Origin: Smittium mucronatum
Taxonomy: Eukaryota > Kickxellomycota > Harpellomycetes > Harpellales > Legeriomycetaceae
DNA: 32,782 bases
Assembly: GCA_001953115.1 (NCBI GenBank)
Contig: LSSL01001065.1
Coordinates: 3,825 to 36,606 of the forward strand
Reading direction: 5' to 3'
Shown piece by piece: positions 22,613 through 32,782 of the stretch; position 1 is the stretch's first letter; the number at the start of each line of letters is the position of its first letter. The notes beneath the pieces are model-generated. The model made no database searches. It saw only the letters and a list, made by a program, of their open reading frames with translations, and had not been told where the DNA came from. Position numbers and translations under genes: made by a program.

Positions 22613-25600
22613 ATGCAATTCGTTTCATTTGAAGATTACGATAAAATATCAGACATTCGTCCCAAGTATGAAAATCCCTTTTATAAATTAATGGATAGAC
22701 TAAAATTGTCTATAAGCCAGAGTAATGTATCAAGGAACCATAATAAAACGGATGAATCCTTAAATTCAAATGACTCTAGGAATAAAATATCATTAAAAGA
22801 GCAGAAGGAGTACGATAGACGGGTTTTGTCACAATTAAACACGATAATAGCGCCCAAGAACCCTTCTGCTAAGCTAAGTATTGAATCCTCACTGAATCCC
22901 GGAATATCCCGTGCATCTGTCGTAATTGATAAATTTAGCCCTTCGTTTGGCTCTTCAAGAGTCAATCATCTAAGTGTCATTTCTAAAAGCCCACAAAGTT
23001 TCAATAGTTCAATAGATTTGAAGAAATTTAGATTGGAAGATTCTTCAACTACCGATGATTTACTAATTAGTTCACCTTTAAGAAATTCTTCTTACTCCAA
23101 CTCTTTTTCTGATTTACAAAAGCATATAAGCACAGGATCTTACAATTCTAACAGTCGCTTCATTAATGAAGATTCCCATTTCAATTCAATATCAGAGGTA
23201 GTACCGACAAATGATTTTGTTGTCAAAAAAGAATTTATACCATTATTCAAAAAAAAAATACCTCTGATACCAGAGGCTCGGAAAAAAATTAAAATAAATG
23301 TTGAGGCCTCTCTGAATAAAAAACCAAATAGAGTCTCTATAGAAAAAAAACCTCAAAAGTTAGTCAATTATGATTTGGATTATGATACTGAAGAATCAAA
23401 GGATCAAGAAGTTTTTTCAAAATGTGACAAATGTAAGGAAAAGTTTAAAACTTCTGAATTACAGCATCATTGTAATTCGTGTGGTAAGTTATTTCAATTT
23501 TCTATAATCTAGAACTTTAATAATAACTTTTATTTTTTCCCCCTATAGGCGAAAATTTTTGCTCAGATTGTATTCTTTTGACAAAAACAAATAAAATTGT
23601 AGATGAAAGATTCAATGCCTTGGTATGTCCATCTTGTTCCCAAAGCTTTACACGTTCAAGTTCTACCCAGAATCTTCAACAAAATTTGATTTCCAACACC
23701 AACAGTAATCTGATTCATTTTACAGGAAACCAATTCAATTTTACTGAGAATCTTCCTTCACTCAAAAACAAAAACATAATAAATTCACTAACCAATTTTA
23801 ATGTAAAGAGCAACTACACCCTATCAAAAGTAGACAAATCCGCTTATCATAATAGGAAAATTGTCCCAAACTCAAAAGAATCTTTCTCTTCTCAATCAAT
23901 AGACCAAAATGATTTCCAAAATAATAAAAATCTTTACGAAAATTATACCAATAATATCAATAAACCCAATTCTTCGAAAGTTTCTAAAAGTTCCTACTAT
24001 CATATGGCTTCAAAACTTGATTTGAATATTTTTAGTGGATCTGATTTTCCATTTGCTAAAAATATAATACAAATTGCTGACAATCAGCTAGTACATCAAA
24101 CTGACGAGTTGGCAAAATTCCTAGAATCTTCGAAATTTACCATTAATAATAGGTTTCCAGCTTCTGATCAATTGTTACTTTCAAAAAAAAACGAAGTGAT
24201 AGATAGGTATTCTAACATACATTATCTTGATGAATCTTTAGACGACGAGAACAGAATTATAACAGTTAAAAACTTAGTTTTTAAAAATATCTCACAAATA
24301 AATGGAAAAAACAAAAAGGCGATTGCTAAAAGGGATATCTGGAGAAATTCTATAAAATTTTCCGAAAATTCCCTTATACACCTCAAAAAAATGTGTGTAC
24401 AACTTCTTAAAGATGAAAATGTTGTTGATTTTCAAAAGTGGATCGACATACTAGTTGGTTTGGTAATCCAATCAGTCGATTATACCCATGTGGCAGTCGA
24501 AATAGGAGGAAGCAATGATTTATCTCAATATATAAGAATAAAGATCATCCCAAATGGAAGAATTGAACACTCTCGATACTTAAATGGCGCTATAATTTCT
24601 AAAGTTTTTGCGAATAAAAACAACAGTAAGGTTATCAAAGATGTGAGACTAATAATAATATCTTTTCCATTGAAGTATGATACTATTGAAGACCAATATG
24701 TTTCTTTGGGAAAAGTAAACGAGTTGGAAGATAAATATGTTTCCAAAGTTGTATCTCGTATAGCTTCCTACAAACCCAACTTGTTACTTTTAGAAAAAGG
24801 AATCTCAAATTCTTTTTTAAAAGAACTTTCTAAAAGAAATATATCCGTTGTCACTGATATAAGAAGGAGTGTTCTTCGTAACATTGCATATCTTGCTGGA
24901 GCAGATATAATATCTTCTGTAGACAAGTTATATAACAATCCTGCTCTTGGTAAGTGTGGAAATATGTATACACAAGTTTTTCAGAACGAAGATATGTTGT
25001 GTGGAGTAGAAAATATAATTTTCCTTGATAACTGTAAACCTGAAAGAGGTGGCACGATTATATTGCGTGGAGGATCCGGAATTGAACTTGCTCCCGTTAA
25101 AAGAGCGGCAAAAATGCTGTTGAGTTTGGCACATGGTCTTGGATCTCAGCAGGCTATTATCACCAATGATTTCGGAGTTTTCTCTCATGAATTAGCTAAA
25201 AGAAAAGAATTGCTTTCGTTCAAAACTATGGACCATCTGGAAGCCAACAAGGTCCTTCAAACATACTCACAAAAGATTTCGTCCACTTTTCCGTATTCGA
25301 TTTTAAAGTATCCACCCGAATTGATAAGAATGGTTGAGGCTGAAAATAAGCTTAAAATTCTAAATGATCGGTATACTCATTTGAACTTAGGCTTTGATGA
25401 GATATCCGAATCTACACACCCATCAACGCCCTCAATACCTCTTGATCTTCAATTTCCATTATCTCAAAAATTTCTTAAAGACAATAAAAATACTGAGGAA
25501 TCTAGATCGTATCTCTCGTTTTTAAGGGAATCAGCTCCGTTAGAAAGGTTAGTTAATTTAGGGAACGATTTCATTAAAAATAACAAAGTCCCTCCCTCTC

Positions 25601-28600
25601 TATGGGAGAATCAAAATTTGGTTATAGCTTATGTTGTCAAACAAAATAAAGAAGTTCACTCAGGCAGATGCCGAACTTGTATACCTCCACAAGTACATAC
25701 AATAGAATTCCATTGTTTAAACGACACTACACTAGGCCATTTTCTTCAGATGATTTGCTTTAACCTTAACCTAGATTGCCCTAGTGATAATCCCTGTGGC
25801 TATCCATTGTACCAACACACTCTTAGTTATATTAGTGGCGATTGCTCTGTAGACGTTTCAATGAGCGAATTTCCTTGTCCTATATCTGGTATGAGTGAAA
25901 TCATTTTGATGTGGGCCGAGTGTAGAAAATGCAAGTCTAAAACTCCTTACACATCACTTTCTTATGACTCTTGGTATCTTTCATTTGGAAAGTATCTAGA
26001 GATTTTTTACAACGGAGAGAACATAACTCCCAGAGCCTCTGTTTGTCAGCACAGGCTTTATCTCGATTTTACCCATTGGTTTACGTACCGAAACATGTCT
26101 GTAAAAATAAATAGGCAGAGTTTGAAAGTTTACGATATAATACCGCCCTCATTACCTTTAAACTTTGAAATAGATACAAACATAGAAATCAAAAATGAAG
26201 AAGTTTCCATCCTTAGTTCTAGATTACACAATTATTTTGATTCTCTATTATCCCTGATTAAAAGTTTTCCAATTGAAGATATACCTCCCAGCTCGAAACA
26301 ACAATACCAAGCTTCCGTGGATAATTTGAATCAACGTGTATTATCTGAAAACACTTATTTTGCTAAATTTTTAAGTCAAGTTTCGTCTAGTAGCCATCCT
26401 GCCGATACTTTGTCCCTTGCTCAAGTTTATGTAAGACTTCAAAACAAAGTGATAGAGTGGGATTTTTTAATATCGAACTTATATGCAAGTCTTTTAAAAC
26501 AGAAAAATTCCAGTTTGGCATCTTATTTGGGTTTGTTAAAAAGGAATCACTCTTTTGCCACCAACAAAACTGAAAATTCTGCTTTGGGTACCATCATTTC
26601 TAGATCAAATACAAATCCTTCACCATTCGCTGCACAATTAAACGATAATGATAAACTATCGTTTTTTGATGTTGGGTCTTCCAATATAAGAGGCGATGAT
26701 TTTTATAGCAATGATGAAATCGTTTTCTCATCCAATCTAAATATCGAACCTGAAACAAAACTTGAGGATACAGACATACCTCTGTTAGGTAAATCTCCTT
26801 TTTCAGACGAGTCTCAATACGAAATAACCCAAAATATAGATTTGGAAGTATATAAACGAAGATCCCATTTTAGACGGATGTCAATCGAGATAATAAAAGA
26901 AGAACGAAGAAGGGATGCTTTGCTTAAATCTGGAACTAACAAAAAATCTAAATATCTTAAACCTACTATATTACCTGGAGAACACTTATATTTTATAGGT
27001 AATAATAAAAATCGATCCGAAAGCCCTTCTAATCTTTTAATCAGGGAGAGTGTTGAAAGTAGTTCCAGATTTGATTTTGATTCAATCCCTCAAACAAAAA
27101 TTGAAAAATTACCTGGAATAGATATTGATAAACAATCAAGCTCATTAAACCCAATAACGCCAAATTCCGAAGATTTAAAATATGTTCAGAGGTTTATTTC
27201 TGAAAAATCAGAATTCACAAAAGTAAATAGGGAAAAAATCCACTCTCCCAGAATGGTAAGAGGAAAATTGGAAGGTGATAAACGAAAATTGCGTCTTAAC
27301 AATTCTGATTTTTTTTCATCAGAGCCATCCCTTATCAAATATACCCAGAGTGCTATCAACACAAGATCCATGCATTCCAATTTTGTTGAGAATAGCTCAG
27401 TGAAAAAGAATAACTCGGCGTTTCATTTTAATACTACCGGAAAACGCCTGAGTAATTATTCTTTGATTAAAAAGCCTGAGCGGTTGCTTTCTACACGAAG
27501 TTTTTCGAAAATTGATACAATCAACAATAGCTCTCCTAAAAACAGAAAGGAGATGTCTAAAGAATCACTAAATAATGGCTTGAATTTAAAAAATAATAGT
27601 TACAATTCATATAGATCTAAAAATGGAAATGCAATTTTAAATAAATCTAAATTGGGTTCAGGGAACATCAAAGGAGAGGGTTTTAATCGCGCGAATCACA
27701 CATCGAATAATAATAGCAATAATGGATTAGTCACAAAGTTCCCAAAATCTAATTCTCACATCAGATCATTGCTGGGAATTAATAAAGGTGAGGTCCCTAA
27801 AGATGGATATGGATTTCCTAATATTATAGACATTTTTCCCCAGCGTAGAGGCATACTTCTTTCTTCTTCTATACAAAACATAAACCTTCATTCTCAGACC
27901 TTAAATATGCCAAACATTAAGGTATTTTCCACCAAATCTGTTATAAATAACCGTAACACCAAGTTTAAAAAGGTGGAAAGCAGCGAAAGTTTAAGGGAAG
28001 GTATAAATAATAAATATAACAAAAAAATCTTCAATAAACCACTTTTAAAAAATCCCACTAAGCCTCTAACTGGAGGCTTAACAGTTTCCAGCAAATTGGA
28101 GACAAATCCTAGAAAAAAAGTAGGACCTGTAAATAAACCCAATATTTCTCACATGAGCAAAAATAACAATAGAATCCACTCTTTATCAGGTATGAAAACT
28201 GTTAAAGGGTTATCAGCACATCCTAGTAACTTAAGCATCAATTCCTCTCAAATGGGTAAAAAAGAGGATTATGTTCCACAAGTTAAAAAACTTAAACAAT
28301 TAAACAATATACCACTTCGCTCCGCAAAATCAAAGCCTGTAGACAAGGTTAGATTTTCGGATCATAAAAATGGCAATAATTTACAATATCCCCCCTTACA
28401 GGGAAGCAGTTCTAAGATTTATTCTAATCATAACAGTTCTCTTTCACGTTTTCCTAAACAAAGCTCATTTTTAAAACTGAGTAACAAAAATAATTCATCT
28501 ACTTATAGTGGTAAAATTATGGAAAATAAAAATAATCAAAATTCTATAATGAAAAACCCAACTCCAAAAAAACTTACAGCAAATATATCAAAGGGTGGAG

Positions 28601-31600
28601 AGTTTGTACAAGAACATAACTATTTTAATCCTGATAAATCAAAACAGAGTTATAATAACTCCAATTCCAAATCAAGAGAAGAAGAGTACACTTCTATAAT
28701 TGAAAGCATAAGGAATCTATTTATTAGCAATTCTTCTATTCTTAAACCCACAGTGTTTGAAAGATCGTCAAACCCTTATCATAAGACTCCCAATTCACTT
28801 GAAATAGAGAGTAAACCTTTGAAAACCCCTTCTTCCAGCATCCCCAACCCTTTTCGAAATCCAAACTCCACCAATCTATACCTAAACGAATCTCATCTGA
28901 AGAAACCCGAAAATAACTTTGTAAGCGCTCTTCAATCAAAACTTAAACCTCTGCATTCAACCTGGAACAGCTTCAGATCTTCGCTGTTTGGGTTTGTTAA
29001 AAAGTCTGACAAGGGTGATTATATTAATGAAGAAATAGCTAGCAACAACGAGCCTGAAGGCTCAAATTATAACGAGTTTGTTTCTTATACAAAAATTTTA
29101 AACGACATATCTCTTTTTAAGGACAAGCCCCTAATATCTAATGTACCAGCGCCTAAAAGTCTAAAAAATATCAGGAATTTGGGGGGTCTGGAGACTGGAA
29201 ACATATTAAAAGGCCATAAGCGGCATTTTTCAGACTATAGTCAAATGAGTTCCAGCTACCCAAAGTCAGGATTTACAATCGCAGATCCCACTAATAAGAA
29301 TAACTTTGGAGATCGAAATAACTTTAATTCATCTGAAAATGATGTTAAAACTCAATTAGTCAAGGAAAACCCCCGGTTTGACAAATTTAAAAAAGGCCAT
29401 AGGCTGAGTATTAGTCTCGGAAATGTAGATAACTATTTATCCTATTCTAAAAGTTTTAATTTCAAAGGCACCCATCCTCCTGACGAAGCCAACACAAAAA
29501 ACTCCAATCTTAGCCACAAGTCTTTTGTTTGTGGGTCGTCTGACTCTTCTTCCAGCTTTGATCTTTCAAAAAGATCAAGTATCGAAACTTCTAATCAAGG
29601 GCTTTCTGATTATGAATTTAATTACAACCCCTACAATGATAAGAACCCTTCGATTTTAAGAAGCTTTGTTAAGGCCAGTGGAGGTGATCTAAAATCAGAT
29701 TCTCCGTCAATTTCTTCGACAGATAGTTCTTCTACCTCTTCAATTAGTTCAAACAATTGGTGTGATTTACAAGCAATCGAATCCGATAGCCAGTCATTCT
29801 TAGAAGATTATGATTCTGAGCTTTACAAAAATTACAATTATCAGTCCAGTGAAAAGGAGGTTTACTACAATAATGGCAGTCACTTGTCACATTCAAAAAT
29901 GGGAAAATATCTAGGAATTCCTTCAATATCTAACAAGAAAAAATCTAAAGATTCATCCGGGAAATTGGCTTCATTGGATTTATACGATATGGATTATCCT
30001 GTTATTAGACCTCATAAACATGGGGGCTCTGTATCTAATACCGGAGAAAGTGAATTAGAAATTCCAAAGAAAAGTTACACTAATAGTGAGGATGGTTTTT
30101 CCGATTCCAACAATTTTGAAAATATCTTATATACTAAAAAAGGTTTTGACGAGCCTCATCTTTTTTCAAACGGATTATTTGAAGACTCCCAAACAGCTGA
30201 CATATTTCCAAATTCTCAGGCCCAATCACCAACAATTTCCAATAGGAATGAAAACGGAGATTTTAGCAAGACAGAGTCTGCGGTAGCAAAAAAACCCCAT
30301 AGATATAAAAGGCACAGTAGGCATAAATCCAAAGATATGCGGTATAATGAAGATCACGAATCATACTCTAGCTATAGGATGGATGACAGGGAGGAGAAAT
30401 CTGGAAAATTCTGGAAGAACATACTTGGATTGCTTCAATTGTCTGAAAATGATAGTCTTTTTGATTTTGCATCTAAAATAAAATATCCACTTTTGCCAAC
30501 TGATCATGTAATTGAAGGCTGTGGAGTAATAATTAGAGAAACCGAACCAAGTTCTATAGTAGCTTTTATTTTGGCATCTTCAAACTATCAGGCACAACTG
30601 CATAAATTGTACAGTAAATACGGGTCTCCATATATAAATTCATGCCAAGATATCTTCATTCCCGAGAAAGATTTTGAATTTTATTCCAGCGACCATAACC
30701 CTAGTGAAAAAAATAATTCTGCAAGCGACTTTGATAAGATAAAAATAGCCACAAACAAAGAGGTTTGGAAATTTGATGAGGATAAAATCGACTTTGCTTT
30801 CTTAAACCTGCCTAGCCATCATACTGAATTTAGTTTCGTATCTGGACAAACTCGGTTCGGGTGTAAGTTATATTATATCGCCCAATTTGAAGCTTTGAGA
30901 CAAGTGAATTTGTGCGGAGAAACATTTCTTGAATCTCTGAGTAGATGTACAGAGCTTTCTATGACTGGTGGGAAATCAGGTTCATCCTTTTTAAAAACTA
31001 AAGACGAGAGATACATCTTGAAGCATGTTTCTAAAGTCGAAATGAATGCGTTCATTGATTTTGCACCTGCTTATTTCAACCAAATGTTCAAATCGTATAA
31101 AAACAAAGAAATAAATTTACTGACTAGGATTTTTGGTCTTTGTAAAGTTTCATTGTCCAATAATATCACCAAAAATACCAAAAGATATAACTTTATTGTA
31201 ATGGAAAATTTGTTTTACAAAAAGAAGATTTCAAGGGTAAAGTATTTGATCACAATTTTTTTACATATTTTATCTTAATTTATGCTAAAATCACATTTGG
31301 TTTTATCTATACATTAGATTTACGACCTTAAGGGATCGGAAAGAAATAGGATGGCTTATGAGAAAGACGATAACGAAGTTTTGCTCGATGAAAATCTTAT
31401 CAACTGTAGGATATTTACTATCTTATTTTTTCATAAGAATTATTGTAATATTTCATGTTTTATATAATTTAGATATTCACGACTCCCCAATTTTCGTTAG
31501 TTACAGATCGAAAAAACTGATACTAGATGCTATTACTCGAGATACACTATTTCTATCAAACATGAATGTGATGGATTATTCATTGCTTGTGGGTATAGAT

Positions 31601-31968
31601 GAAGAGAATGATGAACTAGTTATAGGAATTGTCGGTAATATTTTTGGCATTTTTTCGCCACCTAAAACCTCTTACTTCTCATACCCCTAGAAATCAAATA
31701 ACTATTGTTATTTAAACACTTTTAATAGTGCTCGTAAAATTTATTGTTTTGATCTAATCCTTCTATTATTAAATTAAAATTAGACTTCATAAGGACCTTT
31801 ACTTGGGATAAAAAACTCGAAAACTGGATAAAGGATTCTATGTTTTTGGGTACCGGAGGGAAAGAACCCACGATTACATCACCAAGTCAGTATAAAACTC
31901 GTTTCTGTGATGCCATGACCAGATATTTCTGGTTGGCACCGGATATATACGATATAAAGTACGAATAA
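22613..31968 (+). CDS. Fab1/PIKfyve-type phosphatidylinositol-3-phosphate 5-kinase
   Basis: Five exons: 22613-23483, 23549-31236, 31318-31405, 31473-31634 and 31784-31968; 2,997 residues, in frame throughout. The family makes PI(3,5)P2 from PI3P on endosome and vacuole membranes with Vac14 and Fig4. Domains: FYVE-like finger (271-320, zinc-ligand pairs C271/C274, C287/C290, C295/C298, C317/C320); TCP1/chaperonin-like domain (about 588-845) that in Fab1 binds the scaffold; Cys-rich CCR domain (about 975-1170); helical spectrin-like segment (about 1185-1295); a disordered Asn/Ser/Lys linker of nearly 1,300 residues; PIPK kinase (about 2690-2997). Kinase motifs: GGKSGS at 2764, probable ATP-binding K2782, IYDLKGS at 2854, MDYSLLVG at 2916, probable metal-binding D2937, and the activation-loop stretch GGKEPT. 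It is longer than yeast Fab1 (2,278) or human PIKfyve (2,098), mainly through the linker. The first in-frame ATG is used; -3 is A. FYVE signature residues are unusual. Confidence 0.95.
23484..23548 (+). other. Intron 1 of the Fab1 gene (65 nt, phase 1)
   Basis: It begins GTAAGT and ends CCTATAG, with a TAATAAC branch-like site at 23521-23527 about 21 nt before the acceptor and a T/C tract between. It splits the Gly of the finger motif H-H-C-N-S-C-G; removal joins it to E-N-F-C-S-D-C and completes the zinc-ligand set. Retention would hit a stop at 23510-23512. Confidence 0.92.
31237..31317 (+). other. Intron 2 of the Fab1 gene (81 nt, phase 0)
   Basis: GTAAAG donor and TTAG acceptor. Splicing joins K-K-K-I-S-R to I-Y-D-L-K-G-S, the conserved PIPK catalytic-core motif. 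Reading through gives a stop at 31276-31278. Confidence 0.92.
31406..31472 (+). other. Intron 3 of the Fab1 gene (67 nt, phase 1)
   Basis: GTAGGA donor and TTTAG acceptor. Splicing turns D-E-N-L-I-N and I-H-D-S-P-I-F-V into one continuous stretch with a Tyr codon across the junction, as in the family's conserved L-L-x-Y-x-x-x-S-P-I-F-V region. Confidence 0.9.
31635..31783 (+). other. Intron 4 of the Fab1 gene (149 nt, phase 1)
   Basis: GTAATA donor and ATTAG acceptor, with CTAAT near 31754 as a possible branch site about 30 nt upstream of the acceptor. Splicing joins V-I-G-I-V to D-F-I-R-T-F-T-W-D, restoring the Asp of the conserved I-V-D-F/Y-I motif. Without splicing the frame stops at 31688-31690. 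It is about twice as long as the other introns. Confidence 0.9.
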
Positions 31969-31969
31969 A
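31964..31969 (+). promoter_or_regulatory. AATAAA hexamer overlapping the Fab1 stop codon
   Basis: The stop codon TAA (31966-31968) is embedded in AATAAA. If it is the polyadenylation signal, the 3' UTR would be only about 10-30 nt. T-rich sequence follows within 40 bp. In AT-rich DNA the hexamer is common by chance, so its use is uncertain. Confidence 0.35.
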
Positions 31970-32020
31970 AGTTTTGGATTTTTAAAGCCGAATTTTATAT
32001 TTTGTATTTTTTTTTGTTTT

Positions 32021-32040
32021 CCTTAGCCTTTTTTGAAAAA
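32021..32040 (+). repeat. Short dispersed repeat downstream of Fab1, copy 1
   Basis: CTTAGCCTTTTTTGAAAAA preceded by C. The same core recurs at about 32121-32151 and 32328-32360, in the same orientation and at irregular spacing (111 and 207 bp). Confidence 0.75.
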
Positions 32041-32120
32041 ATAATAATGAAAGAAATATAAAAATAACGAAAAAAAGCGCATGCTATCAAATTAGTCACT
32101 TCTACAAAACTAATTACGCT

Positions 32121-32151
32121 TCTTTTGCTTCGCTTAGTCTTTTTTGAAAAA
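32121..32151 (+). repeat. Short dispersed repeat downstream of Fab1, copy 2
   Basis: CTTTTGCTTCGCTTAG followed by TCTTTTTTGAAAAA. It shares the CTTTTGCTTC prefix with copy 3 and the CTTAG...TTTTTTGAAAAA core with both other copies. Confidence 0.75.
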
Positions 32152-32169
32152 TCGACGTGAAAAAAATTG

Positions 32170-32226
32170 GATCGGTCAAGGACCAATTAATCTCAAGCAG
32201 CCGACTCTATCTATTGGTCACCGATC
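32170..32226. repeat. Inverted repeat with GATCGGT/ACCGATC arms
   Basis: GATCGGT at 32170-32176 and GACCAAT at 32181-32187 are complementary to ACCGATC (32220-32226) and ATTGGTC (32213-32219). The left arm has four extra bases between its two halves. A 9-bp tandem (ACCGATCTC twice) lies nearby at 32301-32318. Confidence 0.6.
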
Positions 32227-32327
32227 TAATAGACATTAATCAATATTCTAAAGAGCCAATTGATATAATATGGGGTGAATCTGACTGATTAAGTGCTATA
32301 ACCGATCTCACCGATCTCACCGGGACC

Positions 32328-32360
32328 TCTTTTGCTTCCCTTAGCCTTTTTTGAAAAAAC
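32328..32360 (+). repeat. Short dispersed repeat downstream of Fab1, copy 3
   Basis: CTTTTGCTTCCCTTAG followed by CCTTTTTTGAAAAAA. The sequence just after it (GAAGCAGAAA) is nearly complementary to TTTGCTTC, so this copy can form an imperfect hairpin. Confidence 0.75.
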
Positions 32361-32398
32361 GAAGCAGAAAACACGAACAAGCTATATGACATTGTCTT

Positions 32399-32522
32399 TT
32401 TTAGTATATGCCATTGTTATATAGTATTTTTCCATCCATTTTATAGTAAATTTTTTAAATTTGAATTTTTTAAAACAATAAAAGTTAACAGTTAAGCTTT
32501 AAACCTCAAAAGTGGACACTTG
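32399..32522 (+). repeat. 124-bp exact direct repeat, copy 1
   Basis: Identical base for base to 32659-32782, giving a 260-bp period. Identity stops abruptly on the left, where 32398 is T and 32658 is G. The right limit is unknown because the second copy is cut by the window end. It has no open frame of note. Confidence 0.97.
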
Positions 32523-32658
32523 GTACTAATATACCGTACCAATTGTACTAAATAGCAAAAAACGGCTCTCTTTCGGTTTCCGTGTGGTAAAAATCACGGC
32601 TCAAATCGATCGATTTTAAGCTATAAAACGAGAGCCAATAAAATCCAAGTAAGAAAAG
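32523..32658. repeat. Spacer between the 124-bp repeats, with palindromes
   Basis: This 136-bp spacer contains a 7-bp inverted pair GGCTCTC (32564-32570) and GAGAGCC (32630-32636), a small CGTG...CACG hairpin between them, and a 14-bp perfect palindrome AAATCGATCGATTT (32603-32616). No similar sequence precedes repeat copy 1 in the window. Confidence 0.75.
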
Positions 32659-32782
32659 TTTTAGTATATGCCATTGTTATATAGTATTTTTCCATCCATT
32701 TTATAGTAAATTTTTTAAATTTGAATTTTTTAAAACAATAAAAGTTAACAGTTAAGCTTTAAACCTCAAAAGTGGACACTTG
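32659..32782 (+). repeat. 124-bp exact direct repeat, copy 2 (cut by window end)
   Basis: Exact copy of 32399-32522, running to the last base of the window. Either a tandem array with a 260-bp unit continues beyond, or these are flanking repeats of a small element. An assembly artefact at a sequence end is also possible. Confidence 0.97.

Noticed and set aside
23484..23577. Fab1 as two separate genes split at 23.5 kb
   Set aside because: A standard GTAAGT...TAG intron joins the frames exactly and completes the eight-ligand zinc finger.
19398..31055. Many antisense or out-of-frame open frames inside the KH and Fab1 genes
   Set aside because: They overlap strongly supported coding exons, have no recognisable domains and behave as shadows of the real frames.
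31358..31690. Separate small gene of 110 residues at the Fab1 3' end
   Set aside because: Its middle part is PIPK sequence (MDYSLLVG region); the ends are intron read-through. It is exon 4 of Fab1 with flanking introns.
1..32782. CRISPR array, rRNA, bacterial operon or prophage signals
   Set aside because: No regularly spaced repeats with unique spacers, no rRNA-like conserved blocks, no ribosome-binding sites or operonic gene spacing; genes have spliceosomal introns.

Overview
The window looks nuclear and eukaryotic, most likely from an AT-rich fungus. It has two convincing protein genes in about 32.8 kb. One is a long Fab1/PIKfyve-type lipid kinase with four short introns (GT...TAG, 65-149 nt). 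The other is an intronless three-KH RNA-binding protein of the fungal PBP2/HEK2/Rnc1 kind. The low gene density, very AT-rich DNA, Asn/Ser/Lys-rich linkers and scattered transposon relics suggest an early-diverging lineage (for example Harpellales such as Smittium, or another Zoopagomycota-type fungus). That placement is an inference; no marker in the window fixes it.

Layout. From 1 to about 11,700 is a gene desert; hand counts of sampled 60-base lines give about 7-18% GC. It holds microsatellites, homopolymers and small palindromes, plus one less AT-rich island near 4,540-4,830. From about 11,700 to 18,750 the DNA is also gene-free but less AT-rich (about 25-30% GC in sampled lines) and carries mobile-element debris: a 112-bp inverted repeat pair at 12,661-12,772 and 13,162-13,273, two diverged copies of one repeat (13,650-13,890 and 16,424-16,714) with a probable third fragment near 17,970, and a 169-bp TTAA-flanked piggyBac-like MITE at 15,381-15,549. 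From about 18,756 a pyrimidine-rich leader leads into the KH gene (19,233-20,627), which is the most GC-rich part of the window. A 2-kb spacer with a C13 tract follows, then the kinase gene (22,613-31,968). The last 0.8 kb is a mosaic of short repeats ending in a 124-bp exact direct repeat with a 260-bp period that runs off the window.

The two genes are on the same strand but are separate transcription units, and nothing ties them functionally. The kinase model (five exons, 2,997 codons plus stop) is in frame throughout, and its splice sites restore conserved FYVE and PIPK motifs across every junction. Its most unusual property is a FYVE finger that keeps all eight zinc-ligand cysteines but lacks the usual PI3P-binding signature residues. 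I found no CRISPR array, rRNA, convincing tRNA or complete transposase. The strongest candidates for undescribed elements are the 12.7-13.3 kb inverted-repeat structure, the repeat family with copies at 13.7 and 16.5 kb, and the terminal 260-bp repeat.
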